From Streptosporangiaceae bacterium (lineage in GTDB: Bacteria; Actinomycetota; Actinomycetes; Streptosporangiales; Streptosporangiaceae), in NCBI GenBank assembly GCA_030038715.1, contig JASHSO010000162.1, forward strand, positions 1 to 17,148: DNA of 17,148 bases, written 5' to 3'. Under the pieces are notes generated by a model, which was not told the DNA's origin, did not search any database, and was given only the letters and a program-made list of their open reading frames with translations. Positions 1 to 7,198 of this stretch are shown piece after piece. The translations under genes and the position numbers were made by a program. Numbering within the stretch: position 1 is the first letter of the stretch; each line of letters opens with the position of its first letter.

Positions 1-734
1 CCGCCGACCCATGCGCTGCCCGGCGGGTAGTTGTCCCCGCTGCGCGGCGGGCTGACCTTGCACAGCTCGGGATGGATGCTCGGGCAGTGATAGCACTCGT
101 GGTAATTCTCCGTGAGGATCTTCCAGTTCGCCGTCGCGTCGTAGACGTGCCGCCCGGCGATTACCAGACGCTCGGGCTCATACGGCGCCACAAGTTCGTC
201 CAGCTCGGCAAGCGCATCGGCGAGCGGAGCGGCGGTGCCCGACCCGTCCACGAAGAGCAGCCCGTGCCACTCGGTTAGCGGCAGCTCGACCAGACCCCAC
301 CTGGCCTCGTCGAAGCCGGGCAGGCCCTTGAAGCCCTTGGCCGAGTGCAGCCCCCCGTTGAGGCCGTAGGTCCAGGCATGGTACGGGCAGATGATCGCCT
401 GCCGCTGCGCGGAGGCGCCGCACGGCAGCAGCTCGTGGCCGCGGTGCCGGCAGGTGTTGGCGAACGCGTGCGGTGCTCCCTCGGCGTCCCGGGTGAGAAG
501 GACGCTGCCGGCGCCGACCGGCGCGGCACGCTGATCGCCCGGACTGGCGAGTTCGGCGGAGAATCCTACGCACGTCCAGCCACCGTCAAAGAAGTGCTTC
601 TGCTCCCAGCCGAACACGGCCGGGTCCACGTAGGCGGCCCTTGGCAGCATCCGGCTCTCGCCGAACGGGCGAAGTGTGGCGGCGAGGCCAAGCTGATCGA
701 TCGGAGCTGGCGCGAACTGTGACTGACTGACCAT
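1..734 (-). CDS. Rieske non-haem iron oxygenase, alpha subunit (N-terminal part, runs off the window)
   Basis: The minus-strand reading frame is open from an ATG at 734 to the window edge, giving 244 residues; the C-terminus is outside. The Rieske [2Fe-2S] ligands are visible as CRHRGH (Cys95, His97) and CPYHAW (Cys116, His119). The start of the mononuclear iron site is visible as ENYHECYHCPSIHP, with His216 and His221 five residues apart; the third ligand would lie beyond the edge. The residue bridging the two metal centres, three before His216, is Glu213. Most ring-hydroxylating oxygenases have Asp there, while carnitine oxygenase CntA has Glu. A quaternary-amine or related N-demethylating/C-N-cleaving monooxygenase is therefore a reasonable guess, but the substrate is unknown. 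Such enzymes need a reductase partner, which is not in this window. The ATG was chosen because an excellent promoter ends 7 bases before it and the homologous-looking sequence begins soon after. Family assignment is firm, substrate is not. Confidence 0.9.
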   Translation of the reverse strand, partial: MVSQSQFAPAPIDQLGLAATLRPFGESRMLPRAAYVDPAVFGWEQKHFFDGGWTCVGFSAELASPGDQRAAPVGAGSVLLTRDAEGAPHAFANTCRHRGHELLPCGASAQRQAIICPYHAWTYGLNGGLHSAKGFKGLPGFDEARWGLVELPLTEWHGLLFVDGSGTAAPLADALAELDELVAPYEPERLVIAGRHVYDATANWKILTENYHECYHCPSIHPELCKVSPPRSGDNYPPGSAWVG

Positions 735-741
735 ACAGTCA
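724..741. promoter_or_regulatory. Inverted repeat over the start codon, candidate repressor operator
   Basis: TGACTG and CAGTCA form a perfect 6-bp inverted repeat around a 6-bp centre that contains the ATG of the Rieske gene. Size and placement just downstream of the -10 box are what a TetR-type dimeric repressor would use. No regulator gene is visible in the window, so the protein that binds is unknown. Confidence 0.45.
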
Positions 742-771
742 ATGGTAGGCCCGGGGGCCTTGTACTGTCCA
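742..771 (-). promoter_or_regulatory. Promoter of the Rieske oxygenase gene, probably leaderless
   Basis: Read on the minus strand, TGGACA (766-771) and TACCAT (742-747) are separated by 18 bases and match the -35 and -10 of a housekeeping sigma factor. Only 7 bases separate the -10 from the ATG at 734, so transcription would begin at or next to the start codon. No Shine-Dalgarno sequence precedes that ATG, which fits a leaderless mRNA. Inferred from sequence only. Confidence 0.55.
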
Positions 772-854
772 GCACGGACCTGGAGAGCTGATGACTCAGG
801 GCCGCGGGGTCGCTAGGTCGGCGAGACAGGCAGCGAGCCCGCGGCGTCGGCCAG

Positions 855-1814
855 CTAAGAGGCCGGCCGGGCGAAGGCGTCCAGGGCCGCGACGACTTCG
901 CCGAGGAAACCGCCTCCGCCGTGCCCGGCATCCGCAACGACGACAAGGCGGCTGCGCGGCCAGTGCTGCTGCAGCGTCCAGGCGGTGTCGAGCGGCCCGG
1001 AGACGTCGTAACGACCGTGGATCATCACGCCGGGTATTCCCGCCAGGCGGTCCATTCCAGCCAGGACGTGGCCGTCGGCAAGGAAGCAGCCGTGGCTCCA
1101 GTAGTGAGTCACGAGCCGGGCAAAGACCATCCGGAACGTCGGGTCCTCGTAGCGAGGGCTGGGCTCCCAGCCCGGCATCAGCGAGACGTGCGTGTCCTCC
1201 CATGAGCACCAAGCCGTGGCCGCTGCCTCGCGCACTCCCGCGTCGCCGTCGGCCAGCAGCCGAGCGTAGGCCGCCGACAAATCGCCCTGGCGCTCGGCCG
1301 GCGGCACGAGAGTGCAGAACGCCTCCCACTCAGCCGGGAATACGCGGCCCATGTCCCTGGTGATCCAATCGGTTTCCCGGCGGGTGCCCGAGGTGACCGC
1401 ACCCAGCACCAGCGCCGTCACCCGCTCGGGGTGGGCCTGCGCGTACACGAGCGCGAGAGTGACACCCCACGAGATTCCGAAAACCAGCCAGCGGTCAACG
1501 CCGAGGTGCTCGCGGAGCCGCTCGATGTCGGCCACAAGGTGGGCAGTGGTGTTCGTGGACAGGTCAGCGCCGGGCTCGCTGGCAAGGGGCCGACTTCGGC
1601 CACAGCCACGCTGGTCGAACAGCACCGCCCGGTAGCGAGCCGGATCGAAGTAGCGCCTGGCGCCGACGCTGCTGCCTCCGCCGGGCCCGCCGTGCAAGTA
1701 GACGGCGGGTAGGCCGGTCGGGCTGCCAACGGTCTCCCAGTACATGACGTGCCCGTCGCCGACGTCCAGCAAGCCGGACTCATAGGGCTCGACAGGCGGG
1801 TACCGGTCAGTCAC
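855..1814 (-). CDS. pip: Proline iminopeptidase (alpha/beta hydrolase, peptidase family S33)
   Basis: A 319-residue protein of the normal length for the family. It removes N-terminal proline from peptides in the cytoplasm; there is no signal peptide. Visible signatures are the oxyanion-hole HGGPGGG at residues 41-47, DQRGCGRS at 67-74, the nucleophile elbow GISWG with Ser115, the acid Asp270 in HGRYDVSGP and the catalytic His298 in DAGHGGGG. The usual elbow is GGSWG, so Gly-to-Ile before the serine is a small deviation. The usual AGHSAFE around the histidine is here glycine-rich. Both could shift substrate preference, and a general aminopeptidase or another S33 hydrolase cannot be excluded. 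The start is GTG at 1814 with only a weak ribosome-binding site. The gene sits alone, 120 bp upstream of the Rieske oxygenase, which has its own promoter, so the two are probably not one operon. Confidence 0.9.
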   Translation of the reverse strand: MTDRYPPVEPYESGLLDVGDGHVMYWETVGSPTGLPAVYLHGGPGGGSSVGARRYFDPARYRAVLFDQRGCGRSRPLASEPGADLSTNTTAHLVADIERLREHLGVDRWLVFGISWGVTLALVYAQAHPERVTALVLGAVTSGTRRETDWITRDMGRVFPAEWEAFCTLVPPAERQGDLSAAYARLLADGDAGVREAAATAWCSWEDTHVSLMPGWEPSPRYEDPTFRMVFARLVTHYWSHGCFLADGHVLAGMDRLAGIPGVMIHGRYDVSGPLDTAWTLQQHWPRSRLVVVADAGHGGGGFLGEVVAALDAFARPAS

Positions 1815-1928
1815 GTCTCAAATCCCTATCACACCCGAACCGCCGGCCGGTTTAGACCGCGGCACCCGGCCGGGACACCGGCCCGTTCATCGCTTCGTGC
1901 CGTCTCGAAGGTGGCTCGCACGAGTGCC

Positions 1929-1989
1929 GGACCATGATCCATGAGAATTTGATGGCTGACAGGCACCAAACTGTCATGGATCATGGTCC
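1929..1989. repeat. 61-bp near-perfect palindrome (REP/MITE-like)
   Basis: The outer 16 bases, beginning GGACCATGATCC (1929-1944), are perfectly complementary to 1974-1989. Pairing continues inwards almost to the centre: 26 of 30 base pairs match around a single central base at 1959. On either strand this could fold into a hairpin of about 30 pairs. It is AT-richer than its surroundings and lies in no gene. It resembles a dispersed palindromic element, but no second copy is present in this window. Confidence 0.7.
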
Positions 1990-2090
1990 CATCCTTGCTC
2001 GAGACCGAAGCTCTCGGCGCGGCGATCGGACAATCGGGGTCGGCCGGATTGCGGGGTGGTTGTGCCGGATGCCAGGCGGCCCCCTGCGCC

Positions 2091-2168
2091 GCCGCCTCCG
2101 GCGTAGTCAGTGTTGGCTCCGTTGCCGCCGCCGCCTCCGGCGTAGTCAGTGCTGGCTCCGTTGCCGCC
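2091..2168. repeat. Two tandem copies of a 39-bp GC-rich unit
   Basis: The units 2091-2129 and 2130-2168 each begin GCCGCCTCCGGCGTAGTCAG and differ at only about one position (TGTTGG versus TGCTGG). A decaying third copy follows. The period is a multiple of three, so frames stay open across it, but nothing else suggests coding. Confidence 0.7.
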
Positions 2169-2204
2169 GCCATCGGTGTTGGTCTCGTGCCGACGCCGCC
2201 GACC

Positions 2205-2246
2205 GGGCTGCCGCCTCCGCCGCCTGGGCTGCCGCCTCCGCCGCCC
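2205..2246. repeat. Two tandem copies of a 21-bp unit
   Basis: Units beginning GGGCTGCCGCCTCCGCCGCC occur at 2205-2225 and 2226-2246 and differ only at the last base. This is a simple GC-rich expansion next to the 39-bp repeats. Confidence 0.6.
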
Positions 2247-2253
2247 GCGCTGC

Positions 2254-2283
2254 CCCTGAACCCGGCAGCTACGAGGTTCAGGG
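2254..2283 (-). terminator. Hairpin behind ssrA, likely its terminator
   Basis: CCCTGAACC (2254-2262) and GGTTCAGGG (2275-2283) form a perfect 9-bp stem with a 12-base loop. It begins 17 bases after the tmRNA CCA end. No U-rich tract follows on the minus strand; hairpin terminators without U tracts are common in actinobacteria. Position is the main argument. Confidence 0.55.
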
Positions 2284-2300
2284 TTCTCAGCCGGACACTT

Positions 2301-2678
<378 letters not shown>

Positions 2679-2683
2679 TCTGA

Positions 2684-2700
2684 AGTTGTACAACACAACT
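2684..2700. promoter_or_regulatory. Palindrome over the ssrA start region, candidate operator
   Basis: AGTTGT and ACAACT flank a 5-base centre (2684-2689 and 2695-2700). Inside, GTTGTACAAC (2685-2694) is a perfect 10-bp palindrome, giving three overlapping half-sites. It overlaps the presumed -10 box and transcription start of ssrA, where a repressor would block initiation. The alternative is a small 5' hairpin in the precursor RNA. Confidence 0.4.
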
Positions 2701-2726
2701 ATACCGAGCAAGGAGAGACCGGTCAC
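2698..2726 (-). promoter_or_regulatory. Probable ssrA promoter
   Basis: On the minus strand GTGACC (2721-2726) and TATAGT (2698-2703) are separated by 17 bases. TATAGT fits the TANNNT -10 consensus of actinobacterial housekeeping promoters. Transcription would begin near 2691, giving a leader of about 13 bases to be removed from the 5' end of the tmRNA. Confidence 0.5.
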
Positions 2727-2773
2727 GGGGCATTCACGCGATGCAAGCTCGGCGATACCCGTATCAGAGCAGA

Positions 2774-2816
2774 ATGCCCGACGGGCTGTCCGCAGAGCGC
2801 GGCCCCCATCGGGCAT
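2774..2816. other. Inverted repeat ATGCCCGA / TCGGGCAT
   Basis: A perfect 8-bp stem (2774-2781 with 2809-2816) encloses 27 bases, which are themselves GC-rich and can pair weakly. It lies about 50 bases upstream of the ssrA -35 box. Function unknown. Confidence 0.4.
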
Positions 2817-2837
2817 CCACCGGAAGGTGATGAGACA

Positions 2838-2879
2838 CCCCCGCGGGCGCTGGCGGTGGCCGAGACACGCCCACGGGGG
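2838..2879 (-). other. Long stable hairpin, 12-bp stem
   Basis: CCCCCGCGGGCG (2838-2849) and CGCCCACGGGGG (2868-2879) pair along 12 positions around an 18-base loop. The one irregular pair is U-G if read on the minus strand but C-A on the plus strand, so the structure favours a minus-strand transcript. It may be a terminator of the ftsEX operon or part of a structured RNA; no U tract follows. Confidence 0.5.
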
Positions 2880-2912
2880 CTTGACCGGCAGGGTCGGGGC
2901 CGGTCCCAATGG

Positions 2913-2939
2913 CCGGGCCTCCCCCGAGATGAGGCCCGG
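2913..2939. other. Hairpin CCGGGCCT / AGGCCCGG
   Basis: A perfect 8-bp stem (2913-2920 with 2932-2939) with an 11-base loop, in line with the neighbouring hairpins. It is about 117 bases beyond the stop codon of the PBP-like gene. Confidence 0.45.
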
Positions 2940-2952
2940 TTCTCATCACGAC

Positions 2953-2987
2953 GACTGGGCCGCAACCCCCCAAGCGGCACCCCAGTC
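2953..2987 (-). terminator. Candidate terminator of the ftsE-ftsX-smpB-PBP transcript
   Basis: GACTGG/CCAGTC and GCCGC/GCGGC form an 11-bp stem with a 3-base bulge and a 10-base loop. It is the first strong hairpin downstream of the PBP-like stop codon, about 69 bases away. It has no clear U tract. Confidence 0.4.
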
Positions 2988-3055
2988 ACTAGGAAAGACG
3001 CCACTCTGGTATCAGATGGTTGCTCGCAGTTACCAAAGGAGTACTAATTATCTGG

Positions 3056-5062
3056 TCAGGACTTAGTCAGCAAGTTCTTCAGGAAGCTGCCCGCTAGCGG
3101 CGCGGCCGAGTCGTAGGCCGACTTGCCCAGTTCCACCACGGCAAACGCGACGTTGCCCTGATAACCGACGAACCAGCTGATACGCAGCCTCTTACCAGTG
3201 CCGAACGGGGCATTCCCCGCCTGGTCGTAGACACTTCCGTCGACGTCAGCCCCCTGATGGGCAGCCGTCACGGCAGCCTGGCGCATCAGGCCGCGCAAGT
3301 CAGTTAGTACCTGCCCGCTGACCACGCCCTCGGTGGCAGTGCCGGGGTCAGCCATGTCGGTGACTAGCGATGGCGGGTGCCAGCGACCGGACTCGACAAC
3401 GGCCGCGGCCAGCGCCATGCCTAGCGGACTGACCTGCACGTCGCCATCGCCGATCGTGTCCGCAGCCAGGTCCACCTCGCCGCTCGGCTGGCCAATGCTG
3501 CCGGCGAAGTAGCTGCTGACCGGCAGCTGCCATCCGCCGATCCCGAACCTGCCGGCCGCCGCGGCGAGATCACCGGAGGTCAGTCGCATCGAGAGGCCGG
3601 CCAGCGCGGTAGCGCACGCGTGCGCGAAGTCGGTGGTGAAGGTTGAGTTCCTGCCGAGGCTTTGCTCGGGCGGATCATTGACGAAGACGCTTCCGTCGAC
3701 CTCATTGCTCGAATTACAGGGAACGGGGCTGTCCGGGGCGAGTCCGGTACCCAGCAGCGCGGCGGCCGAGATAATCGTGAACGACTGTCCGGGCCGGTAA
3801 CGCCCCGACAGGGGCTGCAGCGCGGGCATCCCTGCCGCCTGGTGGCTGGCCACGGCCAGGATCTGGCCGCTACTGGGCTGAACTGCGACGATCGCCGCCG
3901 AGTCGGGCAGCTGCGCGAGGGCCTCGTCGGCCGCGATCTGCACGCGGGAGTTCAACGTCGTGTGCACTGGCTTGCCCACGGTTCCGGCCGAGAGCACATC
4001 GAGCACCCGTGCCAGCCGACCCTTGTCCTGCAGCACTACCTCGGTCCGCGGTGTACCGGTGAGCTTGCTTTGGAAGGCCTGCTGGAGCCCGGAAAGACCC
4101 ACCGTCGTGCCCGGGACATACGGGTCGCCGTTGTCCCGTAGCACGCTAGCGGTCTCGGTGCCAACTGAACCGGTCACGTCGGGCGCGATGCTGTCGAACA
4201 GCCGCTCGAGGTGCTGCTGCACGTTGACGCCCGGGATCGCCGCCAGCTTCGCGCGCAGCGCTGCCTGACTCGGCTGAAGCGTGAGCAGGACCAGTTGCTG
4301 CCTCGACGGTGCGGACTCGATCTGGGCTTCCACCTGATCCTGCGGCAGCTGGCTGACCGCCGCTATGGCGGCTGCGGTGCGCCCCGGGTTGGCCAGTCGA
4401 CCGGGGACGACGCTGACCTCATAGACGGGCGAGAGCACGGCCAGCGGCTGGCCGGCCGAGTCGAGCAGCTGCGATCGCCCCGGCTCGGTGGTGACCACGG
4501 CCAGCCGCTCGCCGTCGTGCATCGCCGGCATGATCACCGACGGGCTCCAGGCAACGTGCCAGCCGCCAGATCCGTCGCGAAGCCGAAATTGCCCCCGGTA
4601 CGACCAGGTCAACCCGGTACTGCCCAGGTTGACCGAGGCGACGAACTGCGCGCTGGCCGCGCTGCCCTGCTGGCTGATGCTGGTCATTGCCAGCGTCAGC
4701 TGAGTCGCGCCCAGGTCCTGGTAGGCACCGGCCAGCTCGCCCGCGACCCTATTTGGCCGTCCGGTGGTCAGTTCGGCGGCTTGCAGGTAATGCCGGGACT
4801 GCCAGTCAAGCAAGAACTGGTAGACAGTGGGCTCGGCCGACGACGCCCGGCTGCTCGCGAGCCCAACAATTACGACCACGGCAAGCACGGCGACGACGGT
4901 CAAGCGAACGAACATCACCCGCGACCGAAGGCCCACGCCGAATACCCCGGCTTTGCTGTCCCCGTCTCCGGCCTTGACGGCCCGAGATCCCCGTACCCGA
5001 GAGGCGCTTCGCGGCGCGCGATGCGCCCCTGGCCGCGCCCTGCTACCGGAGCGGAGCATCAT
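3056..5062 (-). CDS. Penicillin-binding-protein-like protein with degenerate transpeptidase site
   Basis: A 668-residue membrane-anchored protein. It has a basic cytoplasmic N-terminus, one transmembrane helix at about residues 49-69, an NTF2-like (MecA N-terminal type) domain at about 77-190, a PBP dimerisation domain at about 193-330 (LDSAGQPLA; GLSGLQQAFQSKL) and a transpeptidase-type domain from about 364 to the end. The fold signatures are clear, for example AAIVAVQPSSGQILAVAS and SWFVGYQG. All three catalytic motifs are changed. The usual PGSTFK is PGQSFT (424-429), so nucleophile and lysine are gone. The usual SCN is ACA (482-484). The usual KTG region reads AGNAPFGTG (615-623). Cys449 and Cys483 remain and may form a disulfide. 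It is unlikely to be an active transpeptidase and more likely a scaffold or regulator of wall synthesis. The start was placed at ATG 5062 because GGAG lies 5 bases before it; a GTG at 5068 overlaps that site. It follows smpB by 11 bases, as the last gene of the ftsEX transcript. Confidence 0.85.
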   Translation of the reverse strand: MMLRSGSRARPGAHRAPRSASRVRGSRAVKAGDGDSKAGVFGVGLRSRVMFVRLTVVAVLAVVVIVGLASSRASSAEPTVYQFLLDWQSRHYLQAAELTTGRPNRVAGELAGAYQDLGATQLTLAMTSISQQGSAASAQFVASVNLGSTGLTWSYRGQFRLRDGSGGWHVAWSPSVIMPAMHDGERLAVVTTEPGRSQLLDSAGQPLAVLSPVYEVSVVPGRLANPGRTAAAIAAVSQLPQDQVEAQIESAPSRQQLVLLTLQPSQAALRAKLAAIPGVNVQQHLERLFDSIAPDVTGSVGTETASVLRDNGDPYVPGTTVGLSGLQQAFQSKLTGTPRTEVVLQDKGRLARVLDVLSAGTVGKPVHTTLNSRVQIAADEALAQLPDSAAIVAVQPSSGQILAVASHQAAGMPALQPLSGRYRPGQSFTIISAAALLGTGLAPDSPVPCNSSNEVDGSVFVNDPPEQSLGRNSTFTTDFAHACATALAGLSMRLTSGDLAAAAGRFGIGGWQLPVSSYFAGSIGQPSGEVDLAADTIGDGDVQVSPLGMALAAAVVESGRWHPPSLVTDMADPGTATEGVVSGQVLTDLRGLMRQAAVTAAHQGADVDGSVYDQAGNAPFGTGKRLRISWFVGYQGNVAFAVVELGKSAYDSAAPLAGSFLKNLLTKS

Positions 5063-5073
5063 ATTCACTCCGT

Positions 5074-5538
5074 TTATCTCCGCCGCCGCAGCTCACGGTC
5101 GACCTCGCGGGCCGCGTCCCGCTTCGCCAGATCGTGTCTCTTGTCGTAAGTTCGCTTGCCGCGCGCCAGTCCCAGCTCGATTTTCGCCTTTCCGTCCTTG
5201 AAGTACAAGGACAGCGGGATTAGTGTCAGCCCCCGTTCCCGCGTCGAGCTGGCAAGCTTGTCGATCTCTCTGCGGTGCAGCAGTAGTTTACGTACCCGCC
5301 TCGGCTCGTGGTTGGTCCAGGTGCCCAGCGTGTACTCGGGGATGTGGACCCCGTGCAGCCAGGCCTCGCTGTCGGTAATCGTCGCGTAGCCATCAGTAAG
5401 CGAGGCCCTGCCCGCCCGGAGCGACTTGACTTCCGTGCCTGTCAGCACCAGGCCGGCCTCCACGACGTCCTCGATCTGATAGTCGTGCCTAGCCCGCCGA
5501 TTCCGGGCGATGATCTTGAAGCCCTGCTCCGCGGCCAC
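5074..5538 (-). CDS. smpB: SsrA-binding protein SmpB
   Basis: A 154-residue cytoplasmic RNA-binding protein of normal length. It binds the tRNA-like part of tmRNA and delivers it to stalled ribosomes. Recognisable segments are [20 protein letters not shown] near the N-terminus, [20 protein letters not shown] (residues 34-53), the [16 protein letters not shown] stretch and [16 protein letters not shown]. The last of these leads into the basic C-terminal tail that enters the mRNA channel of the empty A site. The start is GTG at 5538 with AGGGG 8 bases upstream. It follows ftsX by 16 bases, and its RNA partner ssrA lies downstream on the same strand. Nothing in the sequence is unusual. Confidence 0.98.
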   Translation of the reverse strand: MAAEQGFKIIARNRRARHDYQIEDVVEAGLVLTGTEVKSLRAGRASLTDGYATITDSEAWLHGVHIPEYTLGTWTNHEPRRVRKLLLHRREIDKLASSTRERGLTLIPLSLYFKDGKAKIELGLARGKRTYDKRHDLAKRDAAREVDRELRRRR

Positions 5539-5554
5539 TCTCGCTGCCCCTGCG

Positions 5555-6472
5555 TTACACGCGCAGGTAGCGCCTGAGCGTGAGGAACGAGGTGCTACCG
5601 CAGATCAGCAAGCCGGTGATCATGTTAACGATGATCACCTCGATCAGGTCAGCGGAGCTTAGCGTCGTCCCGTACGGGAAGTAGGTCTGCAAGCTGTTCA
5701 GCCATAGCGACTTGACCAGGATCAGCAGGCCAGTCGCAACAAGCCAGCCAATCAGGCCGGCGATAAGTCCTTCCACCAGGAACGGCAGTTGCACGTAGAA
5801 ATTGGAGGCGCCAACCAACCGCATGATCGAGGTCTCGCGGCGCCGGTTGAACGCCGATAGCCGGATCGTGTTGGCCACCAGCATGATCGCAGCCACCAGC
5901 AAGAAGATCGCGATGACGACTACGGCGTTCCTCGCGCCGTCCAGCAGCTTGTAGAACTGGTCGAGCACGGTCGAGTCGTCTACCACATGCGATACTCCCG
6001 GCACACCGTCCATCGCTTCGCTGACCGGCAGCGCGTCGGCCTGCGTGTTCTTCAGCCTGACCTCGAACGAGCTGGGAATCTGGCTGGGCGGGGTGTACTT
6101 GACCAGCGCCGGGTTACTGGACATCTCCGACTTGAACTGCTGCCACGCCTGCGCCTGGGTCTCGAATGTTAGCCCGCCCGGCACAATGTCGTGCGTGGCC
6201 AGCAGGTCCTGCCTGATCGCGGCGATCTCCGACGACGTGACCACGCCGTCCTTGGCGCAGCTACCGCCGATGGTGGGACTGGAGCAGAGGTAGACCGACA
6301 ACTGCACTCTGCTCTGCCAGTAGGACCGTGCGTTCTCAACCTGCTTCACGAACAGCAGCCCAGTGCCGAGCAGTGACAGGCTGATCGCCACCACGACGAT
6401 CAAGGCGATCGTCATGGTGAGGTTGCGGCGCAAGCCTATCCACACCTCGTGAAACACAAACTGGGCGCGCAT
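5555..6472 (-). CDS. ftsX: Cell division protein FtsX (permease-like subunit of FtsEX)
   Basis: A 305-residue membrane protein of the usual FtsX layout. It has a short cytoplasmic N-terminus, TM1 at about 20-42, a large extracytoplasmic domain at about 43-181, then three helices at about 182-203, 229-252 and 274-295. The cytoplasmic loop [20 protein letters not shown], which contacts the ATPase, is well conserved. FtsEX does not transport; it transmits ATP hydrolysis to peptidoglycan hydrolases outside the membrane during division (RipC in mycobacteria, PcsB in pneumococci). Cys63 and Cys72 in the outer domain could form a disulfide. ATG start at 6472, 36 bases after ftsE; stop TAA 16 bases before smpB. 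No hydrolase gene is seen in the window. Confidence 0.97.
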   Translation of the reverse strand: MRAQFVFHEVWIGLRRNLTMTIALIVVVAISLSLLGTGLLFVKQVENARSYWQSRVQLSVYLCSSPTIGGSCAKDGVVTSSEIAAIRQDLLATHDIVPGGLTFETQAQAWQQFKSEMSSNPALVKYTPPSQIPSSFEVRLKNTQADALPVSEAMDGVPGVSHVVDDSTVLDQFYKLLDGARNAVVVIAIFLLVAAIMLVANTIRLSAFNRRRETSIMRLVGASNFYVQLPFLVEGLIAGLIGWLVATGLLILVKSLWLNSLQTYFPYGTTLSSADLIEVIIVNMITGLLICGSTSFLTLRRYLRV

Positions 6473-6508
6473 GTCGCTGAATCCTCTTGGTACTCAGTCG
6501 CCGGACAG

Positions 6509-7198
6509 TCAGTACGCCTGGCCGTATACCCCGCGCGACTGATCGCGTACTACCTTGCCGTACTCAAGCTCGATGACCCTCTTGCGCATCGAATCGACGA
6601 TTGCCGCATCGTGGGTTGCCATGACCACGGTCGTGCCAGTCCTGTTGATCCGGTCCAGGACCTTCATGATCCCGATGGAGGTGGCAGGGTCGATATTCCC
6701 CGTTGGCTCGTCCGCCAGCAAGATCATCGGCCGATTGACGAACGCCCGCGCCATGGCGACACGCTGCTGCTCGCCGCCGGACAGCTCGTCCGGCATCCGG
6801 TCGCGTTTGCCCTCCAACCCGACCAGGTCGATCACCTCGGGAACGACCTTCCTGATGAAGCGGCGGGGCTTGCCGATGACCTCTAGGGCGAAGGCGATGT
6901 TCTGGTAGACGCTCTTGTTGGGCAGCAGCCGGAAGTCCTGAAAGACGCAGCCAATCCGGCGACGCAGCAGGGGCACCTTCCAGTTGGTCAGCCGGGCCAG
7001 GTCCTTGCCGGCCACGTGAATCCGACCCGACGTTGGCCGCTCCTCCTTGAGGATCAGGCGCAGGAAGGTGGATTTCCCGGATCCGGACGGGCCGACCAGG
7101 AACACAAACTCGCTCTTCTCGACATCCAGCGTCACGTTCTCGAGAGCTGGCCGGCCCTGATTCGCGTACGCCTTAGTGACGTTGTCGAAGTGGATCAC
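6509..7198 (-). CDS. ftsE: Cell division ATP-binding protein FtsE
   Basis: A 229-residue ABC ATPase that pairs with FtsX at the septum. All nucleotide-binding elements are present: Walker [10 protein letters not shown] (36-44), Q-loop Gln87 in CVFQDFRLL, signature LSGGE (139-143), Walker B MILLADEP (158-165) and switch His196 in ATHDA. The [17 protein letters not shown] segment and short length are characteristic of FtsE rather than of lipoprotein-release ABC proteins. It starts with GTG at 7198 and is the first gene of the ftsE-ftsX-smpB-PBP transcript. A weak TAGACT -10-like box lies upstream in the divergent region, but no well-spaced -35 was found. Confidence 0.97.
   Translation of the reverse strand: MIHFDNVTKAYANQGRPALENVTLDVEKSEFVFLVGPSGSGKSTFLRLILKEERPTSGRIHVAGKDLARLTNWKVPLLRRRIGCVFQDFRLLPNKSVYQNIAFALEVIGKPRRFIRKVVPEVIDLVGLEGKRDRMPDELSGGEQQRVAMARAFVNRPMILLADEPTGNIDPATSIGIMKVLDRINRTGTTVVMATHDAAIVDSMRKRVIELEYGKVVRDQSRGVYGQAY

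Larger units (their letters stand above)
1815..2300. other. Gene-free stretch between pip and the tmRNA gene
   Basis: No convincing gene is present. The region holds a 15-bp AACCG-N5-CGGTT palindrome 23 bp upstream of pip (1838-1852), a 61-bp palindrome, GC-rich tandem repeats and a hairpin behind the tmRNA gene. Open frames here are alanine/proline-rich products of the repeats, lack ribosome-binding sites and resemble no family I know. The plus-strand frame that reads WRWRESNPRPS is simply the antisense of the tmRNA 3' end. Confidence 0.7.
2727..3055. other. Hairpin-rich gene-free stretch upstream of ssrA
   Basis: No coding sequence is convincing here: competing open frames on both strands have no ribosome-binding site or recognisable product. 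The stretch contains four separate inverted repeats, listed individually. It could be the 3' untranslated region of the PBP-like gene, a set of terminators, or an unrecognised structured RNA. Confidence 0.6.

Noticed and set aside
808..839. Hairpin just downstream of pip as a terminator
   Set aside because: Only about 7 pairs with a bulge and a 17-base loop; too weak to list as a feature.
4211..5149. 312-codon plus-strand open frame
   Set aside because: Antisense to the PBP-like gene and running into smpB. Arg/Gly-rich shadow with no motif.
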